Assembly (NCBI RefSeq): GCF_001667375.1
Contig: NZ_LZIN01000071.1
Span: 44,305-108,304 of the forward strand
DNA length: 64,000 bases
Direction: 5' to 3'
Source of the DNA: Mycolicibacter sinensis
GTDB lineage: Bacteria > Actinomycetota > Actinomycetes > Mycobacteriales > Mycobacteriaceae
Shown here: in pieces, positions 32,563 through 42,400 of the stretch
Position numbering within the stretch: position 1 is the stretch's first letter
Layout of the letters: every line of letters starts with the position of its first letter
Translations under genes and position numbers: made by a program
Notes under the pieces: model-generated
Seen by the model: only the letters and a program-made list of their open reading frames with translations
What the model was told of the DNA's origin: nothing
Database searches by the model: none

Positions 32563-35010
32563 TCAGCCGGGCTGCCCACTGCCGCCGTCGGTACCGGGCT
32601 GCCCGGGCGGGGTGCCGGTGCCCGCCACGCCGCCGGCGCCGCCTGCTCCGGCCGCCCCAGCCGCGCCGTGCGCCCCGCTGATGCCGCCGGTACTGGTGCC
32701 GCCCGCTCCGCCGGCCGCGCCGTTACCGCCAGTGCCGCCGTCGCCGCCGTCCCCGCCGGGCAGGGTGTTGCCGTCGGAGTCGGTGCCGCCGTTGCCGCCG
32801 CGGCTGCCGGCGCCGCCGGTGCCGCCCGATCCACCGGCGCCGCCGTTCCCGCCGTTGCCGTCAACGGCACTGCCGCCGGCGCCGCCTTGGCCTCCGTTGC
32901 CGGCGACGCCACCGTCGTGACCGTTACCGCCGGGGCCGTGCGCGGGGTTGGTTGCCGGCGCGCCCGTGGATCCGGTTCCGCCGACGCCGCCGTTACCGCC
33001 ATTGCCGGCGTCGACACCGCCTTGGGCATTCCCACCGGCCCCACCGGCTCCGCCGTTGCCGCTGGCGCCGATGGTCCCGGTTCCGCCCAAGCCGCCGTCC
33101 CCGCCGTTTCCGGCGTGGCTGGGGCCAGCACCGTAGGGGTTGTCGGTGGGAATGGTGACGCCGCCGCTGTTGCCGCCGGCACCACCAGCCCCACCGTTAC
33201 CGGCGGTGCCGCCTTCGCCGCCGGTAAAGGGGAAAGACGCGGTTCCGCCGGCACCGCCAGCACCACCGTTGCCGCCGGAGGCGGTACCGCTGCCACCGCT
33301 ACCACCGCTGCCACCATCGCCGGCCGCGGTCCCGCCGGAGGTACCTCCGCCGCTACCACCGCTACCGCCGTTGCCGCCCACGCTGACCACACCGGCGCCG
33401 GTGGCGCCGTCACCGCCGGCCCCCCCGGCGCCCCCAGCACCGCCGGCTACGGGGGCGTAGCCGATGATGCCGGAGCCGCCGTCACCGCCATTACCGCCTC
33501 GACTCCAGATGGTGCCGGACCCGTCGTTCCAGCCGGTGCTGGTGCCACCGCTGCCGCCATTGCCGCCGCCATCTCCGCCGTTACCGCCGTCACCCCCGGC
33601 GTAGGTGCCAGTGCCGCCGTTACCCCCGGCACCGCCGGGGAGCTTTCCGCCGATGAAGCCGCCGTTACCGCCATTGCCACCGATGGTCTTCACGTCTGCG
33701 TCGTCGGTGGCGCCGTTGCCGCCGTTACCGCCATTGCCGCTGGCACCGCCCACGGTGTAGCCGCCCTCACCGCCGTCGCCGGCCCGGCCGGCGGTGGCAT
33801 TTCCACCGTTGCCGCCGTTACCAGCGTTACCGGCGTTGTAGTTCCAGTTGCCGCCGGCGTCGCCGCCGTTGCCGCCGTTGAGGCCGGTGCCGCCGTTGCC
33901 GCCATTACCGCCGTTCGCACCGTCACCGGTACCGGCGTCGCCGCCGTAGCTGCCGTTGCCGCCGTTGCCGAGGTAGTGGCCGGTGGCGTCTTGGTAAGCG
34001 TTACCGCCGGCGCCGCCATCGCCGCCATCGCCGGCCATACCGGCCTGTCCCGCGTGCCCAAACATGGGGCTGGTGTAGATGCTCGACCCGCGCCCCCCAC
34101 CCGCACCCGCGCTACCACCGCTCCAGCCGCCGTTACCGCCATTGCCTCCGTCGACGTGATCGAGGGTTCCGGTAGCGCCGTTGCCGCCATCGCCGGCGTC
34201 GCCGGCGTTGCCGCCGCTGCCGCCGTTGCCGAACATGAAGCTGCTGCGGCCGCCGTTACCGCCATTGCCGCCATTGCCTCCGCCGGTGCCGTTCCCGTCA
34301 CCGCCGCCTGTGTAGGTTCCCGCACCACCCGCCGCACCGGCCGCGCCTAGGCCACCGTCGCCGCCGTTGCCGAAGAACCACGCGGAAGCGTTACCGCCGT
34401 TGCCGCCGGTACCACCGTTGACCACGGCATCGGTTGCTGCGCCGCCGGCGCCGCCGGCTCCGCCGTTGCCCATCCAGAGGCCACCGGCCCCGCCGTCACC
34501 GCCGTTGGCGCCCGCACCGCCGTCGCCGCCGATGCCGCCGTCCCCGATCCAGCCGGCCGCGTTACCGCCGCTGCCGCCGACGACGCCGGCTTCGGTGCTA
34601 TCCCAACCGTTTCCGCCGTCGCCGAACCACAGACCACCGTTGCCGCCGTCGGGGTGGTCGACGGTCCCGTCGGCGCCGTCGCCGATCAGGAACTGTCCGG
34701 TCGAGGTGTTGATCCAGCCGTTGACCATCGCCCCGAAGTCACTGTTGATCCAGCTCTCTATCGAGGTGTGGATCGGGTCGTAGAACCATTGATCGATCAT
34801 GGCGGTCCAGTCGAAAGCGCCGACATCCGCCGGGCCGGGGTCCAGCCATGCCGAGGAGTCGAAAAGATCCGCGATCCAGTCGAATTCGTCGGCCTGGGCT
34901 GGGGGCGCCACGGTCAGCGGGGCCATGCCGAAAGCCAGGAACGCGCCTACCGCACTTGCAGCACCGCCTGCCCGGGAGCGGCGGCGAGGGTTGGTGTGAT
35001 GACGACTCAT
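32563..35010 (-). CDS. Secreted PE-less PGRS repeat protein, 815 residues
   Basis: A basic N-terminus (RRRSRAG) and hydrophobic core ([17 protein letters not shown]) end in APPAQA-DE, a clear signal peptide cut after residue 40. A domain of about 75 residues follows ([10 protein letters not shown]... [13 protein letters not shown]), then [11 protein letters not shown] at about 105-114, the counterpart of the LIGNGANG motif of PE_PGRS proteins. The rest is GGxGG repeat with GNGG/GDGG. There is no PE domain, so export by the general secretion pathway rather than ESX is inferred. Starts 48 nt after the GjpA-like gene. Confidence 0.85.
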   Translation of the reverse strand: MSRHHTNPRRRSRAGGAASAVGAFLAFGMAPLTVAPPAQADEFDWIADLFDSSAWLDPGPADVGAFDWTAMIDQWFYDPIHTSIESWINSDFGAMVNGWINTSTGQFLIGDGADGTVDHPDGGNGGLWFGDGGNGWDSTEAGVVGGSGGNAAGWIGDGGIGGDGGAGANGGDGGAGGLWMGNGGAGGAGGAATDAVVNGGTGGNGGNASAWFFGNGGDGGLGAAGAAGGAGTYTGGGDGNGTGGGNGGNGGNGGRSSFMFGNGGSGGNAGDAGDGGNGATGTLDHVDGGNGGNGGWSGGSAGAGGGRGSSIYTSPMFGHAGQAGMAGDGGDGGAGGNAYQDATGHYLGNGGNGSYGGDAGTGDGANGGNGGNGGTGLNGGNGGDAGGNWNYNAGNAGNGGNGGNATAGRAGDGGEGGYTVGGASGNGGNGGNGATDDADVKTIGGNGGNGGFIGGKLPGGAGGNGGTGTYAGGDGGNGGDGGGNGGSGGTSTGWNDGSGTIWSRGGNGGDGGSGIIGYAPVAGGAGGAGGAGGDGATGAGVVSVGGNGGSGGSGGGTSGGTAAGDGGSGGSGGSGTASGGNGGAGGAGGTASFPFTGGEGGTAGNGGAGGAGGNSGGVTIPTDNPYGAGPSHAGNGGDGGLGGTGTIGASGNGGAGGAGGNAQGGVDAGNGGNGGVGGTGSTGAPATNPAHGPGGNGHDGGVAGNGGQGGAGGSAVDGNGGNGGAGGSGGTGGAGSRGGNGGTDSDGNTLPGGDGGDGGTGGNGAAGGAGGTSTGGISGAHGAAGAAGAGGAGGVAGTGTPPGQPGTDGGSGQPG

Positions 35011-35058
35011 GTTGAGGGAAACCTCTCTAACAAGTTGGGGGATAAGGGTTTGGGGGGA

Positions 35059-36135
35059 TTAGAGCCCGAGCAGGTCGCCCAGCCAACCGAACGCATCAGT
35101 CGCTGAAGCACCACCGTCATCAAGCAGGGGCAGGTCCGCACCGGCGAGCGGCGGAGTCACCACCACCGCGCCCTTGCCATCCCAGCCCGACCCCAACAGC
35201 GCCCCGACGGTTTGGCCCCAGGCCTGCCAGGCGGCGATCGGGCCGATCCCGGCACTGTTGAGGTCGAGGGTGCCCAATACCGGGACGCCACTGAATTCGA
35301 TTCCTACGCTTTGGAAGATCGACCCGCCGACCGCGGGGACCGAGGCCGCGACCTCCCCGCCGGGGCCAAGGACCTGATACGGGCCCACCGCGACGGCACC
35401 CGGGGACAGCAGCCCACCGAAGGCGATGTCCAGATGATCCATGTTCATCCCGGCCGGGAAGTATCCGGACTCGTTGATCATCGGCAACAACGCATCCAAA
35501 TTCAGAGTGGCGCCGTTAAGGGTGGCCCCCCACATATTGGCCAGGGTGTCGCCGAAACTGTCGTGGTCGGTGATGCTGTTCATCAATGCGATCCACGGAC
35601 TGATCATCGGCCCGATCATCCCCATGAAGACCGCACTCGACGGGGAGCCGAGGTAGTCGATGATCGGCATGATCATCGACTTGTCCACATCGGCCGGGAT
35701 ATAACCCGCCACCTGGCCGAACATCAGCTGATGGGTGCCATCCATCGTGTGGTTGAGCACCGTAGCGTGGGTTGCGTCGGTCTCGTTCTGCAGCGCCCAG
35801 CCCGAGATCACCGCGTTGAGGTGCTTCTGAATCTCCTCGTTGACCGCATTGGTCGAACCCGAAGGGTCGTTGGCCAACTGGTCCCAGTAGTCCAGCTGGT
35901 TGGCCCAGAACTGCTGCATGCCGACCCCGGGCGCCAGGTACCAGTTGTTCAACAAGCTGGTCATGTTGGCCGAGGCGGCATTGAGCACGTCATCCCATGC
36001 ACTGGTCAACGCCACCGCCGGGGATTGGACGTCACGCAGCGCGGGCAGCGGCGCGGACAGCGGGGCAGCCGCGACGAGACTGGCTCCGACCAGTGCCACA
36101 CCAGCGGTGGCGTAGGGGCGAATGGTGGCGTGCAA
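35059..36135 (-). CDS. LRPY-family envelope protein resembling porin GjpA
   Basis: 358 residues from TTG 36135 with GAGGAG upstream. The N-terminus MHATIRPYATAGVALVGASLV is a signal-like segment shared with the two large proteins at 56-62 kb, followed by a PxxxPAVALTSAWDDVLNAA block. Proteins with this start are annotated as outer membrane porin GjpA in M. gordonae relatives; the match is from memory and untested here. The C-terminal part (AFGWLGDLLGL) lacks the long solenoid of the bigger homologues. It precedes and is probably co-transcribed with the PGRS gene. Confidence 0.7.
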   Translation of the reverse strand: MHATIRPYATAGVALVGASLVAAAPLSAPLPALRDVQSPAVALTSAWDDVLNAASANMTSLLNNWYLAPGVGMQQFWANQLDYWDQLANDPSGSTNAVNEEIQKHLNAVISGWALQNETDATHATVLNHTMDGTHQLMFGQVAGYIPADVDKSMIMPIIDYLGSPSSAVFMGMIGPMISPWIALMNSITDHDSFGDTLANMWGATLNGATLNLDALLPMINESGYFPAGMNMDHLDIAFGGLLSPGAVAVGPYQVLGPGGEVAASVPAVGGSIFQSVGIEFSGVPVLGTLDLNSAGIGPIAAWQAWGQTVGALLGSGWDGKGAVVVTPPLAGADLPLLDDGGASATDAFGWLGDLLGL

Positions 36136-36467
36136 GGGAAACTCCTCGGCAGGTGAATGTCGTGACGTGCTGAACAGCGCTGAACGTAACTAAGCGAGGG
36201 CTGAGTGTCTCTAATCGAACGTTGTTATTGCCGAAGATGTTTGTTGCCACGGCGCGCCGGGCTTCTTCGCCTGAGTCCAAACCCCCAGCTCAACGGCATA
36301 GTCGCGGGTCGCCGATCAGCAACCACAACGGACCGAACTGTTTCAAGCGGTAACTACCGACGGGTAACAGGTCCGTTCGCGCCCCGGCAGAACCACGCCG
36401 CCCCGTGCCAGCAAACTGTGGAAACACTGGGAACCAGACTGCGCTCGAAGGCAGCGTCAGAGGGTGA
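36136..36467. other. Intergenic region upstream of the GjpA-like gene
   Basis: 332 nt between the double-MarR stop and the GjpA-like start. It is less GC-rich than its surroundings and has direct repeats GTTCAGC...GTTCAGC (about 36162-36186, minus strand), which may belong to the promoter. No protein with a convincing start or codon pattern is seen on either strand. Confidence 0.4.
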
Positions 36468-37529
36468 TCACCGGGCAGCGGCGTCGATGCCGGCGGCCAC
36501 TGCCACCGGCGAATTCCGGCGGCCCAGCCGTGCCGGTCGGTCGGCGCCGGATCTGCCGGGCACGCTGATCCGGCGGCACGCATCACCGAGCGCGATCGCC
36601 TGCTGACGTGACATCGGATCCAAGAAATTCCGACGAATCTCCTTGGCGTAGAAGGCAAGTGCCGGCCCCAACCGCGTTCGTCCGTGGGGCGTGACGGCGG
36701 CGACCACGCGTCGCCGATCACCCTGACCGGGTCCACGGCGCACCAGTCCTTGAACTTCCAGGCGGGTGATCTGCTGGGTGACCCGACTGGGCGCCAGTGC
36801 GAACGCCTCACCCAACCTGCTCAGCGGCATCGATCCGCCGGGGTGCTTGGCGATCCGGTCCAACAGCAGAACGTCGATCAAGGTGAGCTGGTGCGCGGCC
36901 ACCAACCGGTCGCTCAGCAATGGGCCCAACGCCTCCGAGGACTCCAGGAACTGGTGCCAGCAACGCTTGCCGGCGTCGTCGACACCGGGCAGATAACACG
37001 TCGGAGCCTCAGGGAAGGCCGACTCGTCGGGTGCGCCGACGGGGTCGCCGGAGCGCACGGCTCGACTGATGCGCCAACAATTCTCCGCGACGGTGTTGAC
37101 CTGGCGAGCCGTCAGCGAACCGAGCAGGTAATCGGCCACCCCGCGCGCGTAGGTGTTCCTCGCCTCGTCGGCCATGTTCCGGCCGACGTCGGCGAGGAGC
37201 GCGGCCACTCCGCGCCGGTCCCGCGGATCGGCCCCGCGTCGCACCAGACCGCGTTCTTCCAGCCGGTCGACCCGCTTGGTCATCTGGCGGCGTGTCGTGC
37301 CCAGCGCACCGGACAGGTCTCCCATGCGCGCAGAGCCATCCGAAGACTTGGCCAGAATGTCCAGCACGCGCAGGTCGATCACCGACAACTGATGCTCCGC
37401 GTTGAGCAACCGGTTCAGCAGCGCATCGAAGCGCAGCACGGCGTCTAAGTAGTGTTGCCAGGCTTGGTGTTCGGCGAGGTCCAAGCCTGGCAGGTCACTC
37501 CCGGTCCGGGGGCGATCGCGGCGCTGCAC
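36468..37529 (-). CDS. Double-MarR transcriptional regulator
   Basis: 353 residues holding two MarR domains in one chain: domain 1 about 20-158 (wing DPRDRRGVAALL) and domain 2 about 188-325 (wing GQGDRRRVVAAV). The two halves align by eye (WQHYLDA...AEHQLSVIDLRVLDILAK versus WHQFLES...AAHQLTLIDVLLLDRIAK). MarR proteins normally dimerise, so this may act as a built-in dimer or bind longer sites. GTG start 6 nt after TAGCAT (37536-37541) suggests a leaderless mRNA. Divergent from a quinone oxidoreductase gene, its likely target. Confidence 0.88.
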   Translation of the reverse strand: MQRRDRPRTGSDLPGLDLAEHQAWQHYLDAVLRFDALLNRLLNAEHQLSVIDLRVLDILAKSSDGSARMGDLSGALGTTRRQMTKRVDRLEERGLVRRGADPRDRRGVAALLADVGRNMADEARNTYARGVADYLLGSLTARQVNTVAENCWRISRAVRSGDPVGAPDESAFPEAPTCYLPGVDDAGKRCWHQFLESSEALGPLLSDRLVAAHQLTLIDVLLLDRIAKHPGGSMPLSRLGEAFALAPSRVTQQITRLEVQGLVRRGPGQGDRRRVVAAVTPHGRTRLGPALAFYAKEIRRNFLDPMSRQQAIALGDACRRISVPGRSGADRPARLGRRNSPVAVAAGIDAAAR

Positions 37530-37535
37530 AGCGTC

Positions 37536-37565
37536 ATGCTAAGCGATTCCGGCTGGTAGTAGCGT
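37536..37565. promoter_or_regulatory. Divergent leaderless promoters, double-MarR and oxidoreductase
   Basis: Minus-strand TAGCAT (37536-37541) is 6 nt from GTG 37529; plus-strand TAGCGT (37560-37565) is 7 nt from ATG 37573. Only 43 nt separate the two start codons, so a MarR protein bound between them would affect both genes. Confidence 0.45.
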
Positions 37566-37572
37566 GTTCGGC

Positions 37573-38541
37573 ATGCGTGCCATCGTCGCTGAATCCCCCG
37601 AGGTGTTGTCCTGGCAAGAGATCGACGACGTCCAACCGGCCCCCGGTGAGGTGCTGATCCGGGTCGCCGCGGCCGGGGTGAACCGGGCCGACCTGCTGCA
37701 GGCGGTGGGTAAGTATCCACCGCCGCCGGGAGCCAGTGACACCATCGGCCTGGAGGTCTCCGGCGAGGTCGCCGCGGTGGGCGACGATGTCTCTGATTGG
37801 GTTGTGGGACAGCAGGTTTGCGCGCTGCTATCGGGCGGCGGCTACGCCGAGTATGTCGCGGTGCCGGCCCCGCAGGTGCTGCCGATCCCGGACGGCGTGG
37901 ACCTGGTGGACGCCGCCGGACTGCCGGAGGTGGCCTGCACGGTGTGGTCGAACCTGGTGCAGACGGCGGGACTATCCGAGGGACAACAGTTGCTCGTGCA
38001 CGGCGGCGCGAGCGGGGTGGGCAGCCACGCCATTCAGGTGGCCCACCAGCTCGGCGCGTGGGTGGCCGTCACCGCCGGATCGGAGGCCAAACTGGCGTTC
38101 TGCCGCGAGCTGGGCGCCGACGTGACCATCAACTATCACGACGAGGACTTCGTCGCGCGGATCCGCGAAGCCGGGGGCGCCGACGTGATTCTGGACATCA
38201 TGGGAGCGGTCTACCTGGACCGCAATATCGACGCGCTGGCCAACGACGGGCGCCTGATCGTCATCGGGATGCAGGGCGGGGTCAAAGGCGAACTGAACCT
38301 GGGCAAATTACTCGCCAAACGCGCCGGGGTGATCGCCACCGCGTTGCGCGGCCGGCCGGTGGAGGGCCCGCACGGCAAGGGTGCTGTGGTGGCCGCAGTG
38401 ACCGACGACGTGTGGCCGATGCTCGCCGACGGCCGGATCAAGCCGGTGATCGGTGCGCGGCTGGCCATCGAGCAGGCCGCCGAGGCGCACCGGCTGCTGT
38501 CGTCGGGTGAGGTGGCCGGCAAAGTTGTGCTGACCGTCTAA
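37573..38541 (+). CDS. Zinc-free MDR family NAD(P)H:quinone oxidoreductase
   Basis: 322 residues. Typical medium-chain reductase marks: GVNRADLLQAVGKYPPPPGAS, LEVSGEVAAVGDDV, VHGGASGVGSHAIQVAHQLG (NADPH-binding) and a C-terminal AEAHRLLSSGEVAGKVVLTV. No zinc ligands, so it belongs to the quinone oxidoreductase/zeta-crystallin branch. Matches Rv3777 by position after lipE. Likely regulated by the divergent double-MarR protein. Confidence 0.88.
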   Translation: MRAIVAESPEVLSWQEIDDVQPAPGEVLIRVAAAGVNRADLLQAVGKYPPPPGASDTIGLEVSGEVAAVGDDVSDWVVGQQVCALLSGGGYAEYVAVPAPQVLPIPDGVDLVDAAGLPEVACTVWSNLVQTAGLSEGQQLLVHGGASGVGSHAIQVAHQLGAWVAVTAGSEAKLAFCRELGADVTINYHDEDFVARIREAGGADVILDIMGAVYLDRNIDALANDGRLIVIGMQGGVKGELNLGKLLAKRAGVIATALRGRPVEGPHGKGAVVAAVTDDVWPMLADGRIKPVIGARLAIEQAAEAHRLLSSGEVAGKVVLTV

Positions 38542-38543
38542 GC

Positions 38544-38605
38544 CGCGAGCGTGCGTGGTCCCGGTCTGGGCACGGAGTGTCGGATCGGGGACACGCACGC
38601 TCGCG
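38544..38605. repeat. Intergenic inverted repeat, probable terminator
   Basis: Arms about 38544-38566 and 38583-38605, with perfect CGCGAGCGTGCGTG ends. It follows the oxidoreductase stop by 3 nt and precedes the MbtK-like operon on the same strand. Same type as those at 2232 and 8590. Confidence 0.65.
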
Positions 38606-38676
38606 CCAAAGTAGCATCAGTGGCGAACCCATTGGCGACGGCGCTGCCGTTATCGGAACCCCAGGAGGAACTTGTC

Positions 38677-38724
38677 ATGGCGACCGAAACCGCCTCAGTT
38701 ACAACGGATTCGGGAGCGCTATGA
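38677..38724 (+). CDS. 15-residue leader peptide before the MbtK-like gene
   Basis: ATG 38677 with an excellent AGGAGGA ribosome site 7 nt upstream encodes MATETASVTTDSGAL and stops at TGA 38722-38724, which overlaps the ATG of the next gene (ATGA). It has four Thr and three Ala but no run of one amino acid, so simple attenuation by one tRNA is not obvious. It may couple or boost translation of the acyltransferase. Confidence 0.5.
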   Translation: MATETASVTTDSGAL

Positions 38725-39347
38725 GTGCTCACATGCCGCGGCAGTTGGACTTCCTGACGGATGAGCTGCGGGCGGTTCCCCCGCCACCGCTGCCGGTGTT
38801 CCCCGAGCCGTACAGCGTGCGCTTCGCAGACCCGGACGGCGACGCCGAGCTAATCTCCGAGTGGATGAACCGGCCGCACCTGGCCGAGACCTGGAGCTAC
38901 GATTATCCACCCGAGGAATGGCGCCAGCACTTGGCGATTCAATTCGAGGGCAACTACTCGCGTCCCTACGTTTTCAGTATCGACGGCCGGCCGATGGGCT
39001 ACATGGAGTTGTTCCGGGCCGCCCAGGATGACATCGCCAAGGTCTACGAGGCCCATCCTTACGACGTGGGCTTGCATGCAGCCATCGCCGAACTCGACAT
39101 GGTCGAGCACGGACACGGAGCGATCATGTTCCGCGGTTTTGTGCAAAGCATTTTTGAGATCGAACCGCAGTGCCGACGGATCATCGGAGATGCCAATGCG
39201 GGCGACGGCTCGTACGGGCGGCGGTTCTGGGAGCGACGAGGCGGGGCGTTTCTCGGCGAGCACTACATAGCCAAGTGGGATCAGCGGATCGCGCTATTCG
39301 CCTGGCCGAGAACTCCCGAGGACATCCCGGCCTATCAGGGCAGGTAG
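38721..39347 (+). CDS. MbtK-like GNAT acyltransferase
   Basis: 208 residues from ATG 38721, coupled by ATGA to the leader peptide. The sequence follows Rv1347c/MbtK: EWMNRPHLAETWSYDYPPEEWRQHL, IDGRPMGYMELFRAAQDDIA, YDVGLHAAIAE and a final FLGEH. MbtK acylates the lysine side chain of mycobactin siderophores. No other siderophore genes are in the window, so a role in lipid or siderophore acylation is inferred only from sequence. Terminator at 39357 follows. Confidence 0.8.
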   Translation: MSAHMPRQLDFLTDELRAVPPPPLPVFPEPYSVRFADPDGDAELISEWMNRPHLAETWSYDYPPEEWRQHLAIQFEGNYSRPYVFSIDGRPMGYMELFRAAQDDIAKVYEAHPYDVGLHAAIAELDMVEHGHGAIMFRGFVQSIFEIEPQCRRIIGDANAGDGSYGRRFWERRGGAFLGEHYIAKWDQRIALFAWPRTPEDIPAYQGR

Positions 39348-39356
39348 CACTGACGA

Positions 39357-39392
39357 GGGCGGTGGCGGATCATCATCCGTCACCGCCCTTTT
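39357..39392 (+). terminator. Intrinsic terminator after the MbtK-like gene
   Basis: GGGCGGTGGCGGAT (39357-39370) pairs with ATCCGTCACCGCCC (39375-39388) with one G-T pair around a CATC loop, followed by TTTT. A 14-bp stem plus U-tract gives a strong rho-independent terminator. Confidence 0.85.
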
Positions 39393-39411
39393 CGTTGACG
39401 GGGCGACAACG

Positions 39412-39450
39412 GCGAATCCCCGGACCCGAAGGGTCGGTCCGGGGATTCGC
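39412..39450 (-). terminator. Hairpin terminator of the giant PGRS operon
   Basis: A perfect 15-bp stem, GCGAATCCCCGGACC (39412-39426) with its complement at 39436-39450, and a 9-nt loop. It lies 33 nt beyond the stop of the 3034-residue PGRS gene on the minus strand. It lacks a U-tract in that direction. Confidence 0.65.
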
Positions 39451-39482
39451 TCGCTTGCCGAAAAGCGGTGCCTAGCAGGTCA

Positions 39483-42400
39483 TCACGGTGCGCCCGTACC
39501 GCCGGCGCCGCCGCCGCCGCCCTTGCCGACGGTGCTGCCGCTGGAGTTGGTTCCGCTGACCCCGCTGCTGCCCGGCGAGCCCGCCACGCCGTCGCCGTTG
39601 GTACCACCGGCACCACCGTGGCCGCCGTTGCCGCCACGACCGGCGAAGCCGGCCTTGCTCGGCTTGGAGGCACCGTTGACGCCGTTACCGCCCTTGCCGC
39701 CCTGGCCGCCGGAGCCGCCCTGCGCGTGGGTGCCGTCGGTGTTGACACCACCCTGACCGCCGGTGCCGCCGACGCCGCCGTTGCCGCCGGAGCCGCCGGC
39801 GCCACCGCCACCGGTGCCCTGACCGGCGAGGCCGTTGTAGCCCGCACCGCCGGCGCCGCCGTTACCGCCGATTCCGGCGGTACCGCCCAGGCCGCCCTTA
39901 CCGGCCACACCGCCGGCGCCATGCGCCCCGGACTGGCCGTCACCGAGTGCGACACCACCGGCGCCGCCCTGACCGGCGTTGCCGCCGACGCCTCCGACGC
40001 CGCCCATGCCGCCGTCGCCGCCGGTGCCACCCTGGCGCCCCGGCAGGCCGAGGGCCCCGGCACCACCGGTACCGCCAGTACCGCCGTTGCCGCCGGTGGC
40101 ACCCTTGCCGCCGATACCGCCGTTACCGCCGAGGCCGCCCTGGCCACCGTCACCGGAGACCGTGCCGCCGGCCCCGCCGACACCGCCGGTGCCGCCCTCG
40201 CCGCCGGCGAACCCGGCCGCGCCGTTGGCGCCGTTGCCGCCGGTGCCGCCGGCCATCGGCTGGCCCTGCGGGTCCTTCGGCGAGTTGACGCCGGCCGCGC
40301 CGTTGGCACCGACCGCGGTGTTGGCGCCGGCGTTACCGCCGCTGCCGGCGTTACCGCCGGTGCCACCGGTGCCGTGCTGCCCAGCCGCGCCGCCGTTGCC
40401 GCCGTTGCCGCCGGCCGCACCGGCACCCTTCGCCATGTCGGTTCCGTTGGTGCCCGCGGCGCCGTTGCCGCCGTTACCGCCGGTACCGCCATTGCCGTAC
40501 TCGCCGGTGGAGTTACCGCCCACACCGCCGTGGCCGCCGGCCTGCGCCAGGCCACTGCCCAGCGTCACACCGTTACCGCCGTTACCACCGGTTCCACCAG
40601 CGGCGATCGCGCCGTCGGCACCGGCAGCACCGCTGTCGGCCTCGGTGACGCCGTCGCCACCGACACCACCGGCCCCGGCCGCGCCGCCAGCGCCCGCGGT
40701 GCTGCTGCTGTTGCCGCCCTTACCGCCGCTGCCCGCAACCGCATTGGTTCCGCCGCCAGCGCCGTCACCACCGCGACCACCGACACCGGCGTTACCGCCC
40801 GCGCCGCCGTCGCCGCCGTTGCCGCCGTCACCGTCGGCGCCGTTGTTGCCGACGTTGGCAACACCGCCGGTGCCACCGCTACCGCCGGCGCCGCCGGCAC
40901 CGCCGTTGCCGGCCGCACCCGTGGCGTCACCGCCGGCGCCGCCGTTGTTGCCGCTGCCGGCGGTGGCGTTGGTTCCCGCGGTGCCGTTGGCGGCGTTGCC
41001 ACCGACACCACCGGCACCACCGGTACCGCCCTGGCCGCCGGCGCCGCCGTCACCGGAGTTGGTGCCGCCGGCACCGCCCACGCCGCCGTTGCCGCCGGCC
41101 GCGCCGGCCGTCCCGTCGCTGCCGTTGCCGGATCCATCGGTGGTCCCGGCCAAGCCGGCCGCGCCGGCCCCACCGTCACCACCGGCGCCACCCTGCCCGA
41201 CCGTTCCGGCCGCGCCACCCGACCCGCCGTTACCGCCGGCCTGGCTCAGGCCGCCGACGATCTGGCCGTTGCCACCGGCGCCACCGTCGCCGCCGTTGCC
41301 ACCGAGCACGGCGCCGTCCACACCGTTTTCGGCCGCGGTGCCGTCACCGCCGGTGCCGCCGGTGCCGCCCTGGCCGGCCGTACCGGCGATGCCGCCGTGG
41401 CCACCGTTACCGCCGTTGCCGGCGATCTCGCTGGCCCCGCCGCCGGCACCCGCGCCGCCGTCGCCGCCGTTGGCGCCGTCGCCGGTGTTACCACCGGCGC
41501 CGCCCTGGCCGCCGGCCCCGGCCGCGCCGGTATTGCCGTTGGTGGCTGCACCGCCGACGCCACCGTTACCGCCGTGGCCGCCGGCGCCACCGTTGCCGTT
41601 GGTGCTGGTGGCGTCGCCACCGTCAACGCCGTTGCCGCCGCTGTTGGCGCCTGCGTCAGCACCATTGGCCGCGTTCTCACCGGCACCGCCGTGACCGCCG
41701 GCTCCGCCGTCACCGCCGAGGCCACCGACACCGCCGTTGCCCGAGGTGGTGCCGCCGGCGCCGCCGGCGCCGCCGCTACCGCCGTTGCCACCGGCCGTAC
41801 CACTGGTCCCGTCGCCGTTGAGGGCGGTTTCGCCGTCGATACCCGCCGAGCCGGTACCGCCGTTGCCACCGGCACCACCGGTACCGATCGCGCCGGCGTT
41901 ACCGCCCTTACCGCCGGAGCCGCCGTCCTGCGCGGAACCGTCCGCCAATGTCAGGCCGTTACCGCCGTTACCGCCGGCACCACCGTCACCGCCGGCGCCG
42001 TTGGTGCCGTCCTGGCCGGCAGCAGCCTGACCGCCCTTGCCGAGACCACCGGCACCGCCCGCGCCACCGAGGTCACGGTCACCGCCGTCGCCGCCACTGC
42101 CGCCGTTGCCCGCAGTCGCATCGATGCCGCCGCTGCCGCCGTGGCCGCCCGCACCACCGTTGCCGGCGTTGCCGGCGTTGCCGCCCTGACCACCGACGCC
42201 ACCGGCGCCGTTGGCGGCCGTGCCACCCTGGCCACCCGCGCCGCCCGCTGCCGCGTTGCCGCCGTTGCCGCCCTGGCCGCCGGAGCTTCCGCCGGTGCCG
42301 GAGACGCCCTCGCCACCGTTGCCGCCGCTGCCACCGGTACCACCGGCACCACCGGCACCGCCGGCGCCCGAGATGGTGCCACCGGCGCCGCCGGTACCGC

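Noticed and set aside
32437..34350. 637-codon plus-strand frame over the smaller PGRS gene
   Set aside because: Begins inside the tRNA-Ser(TGA) complement and follows GGN-repeat antisense composition; not a gene.
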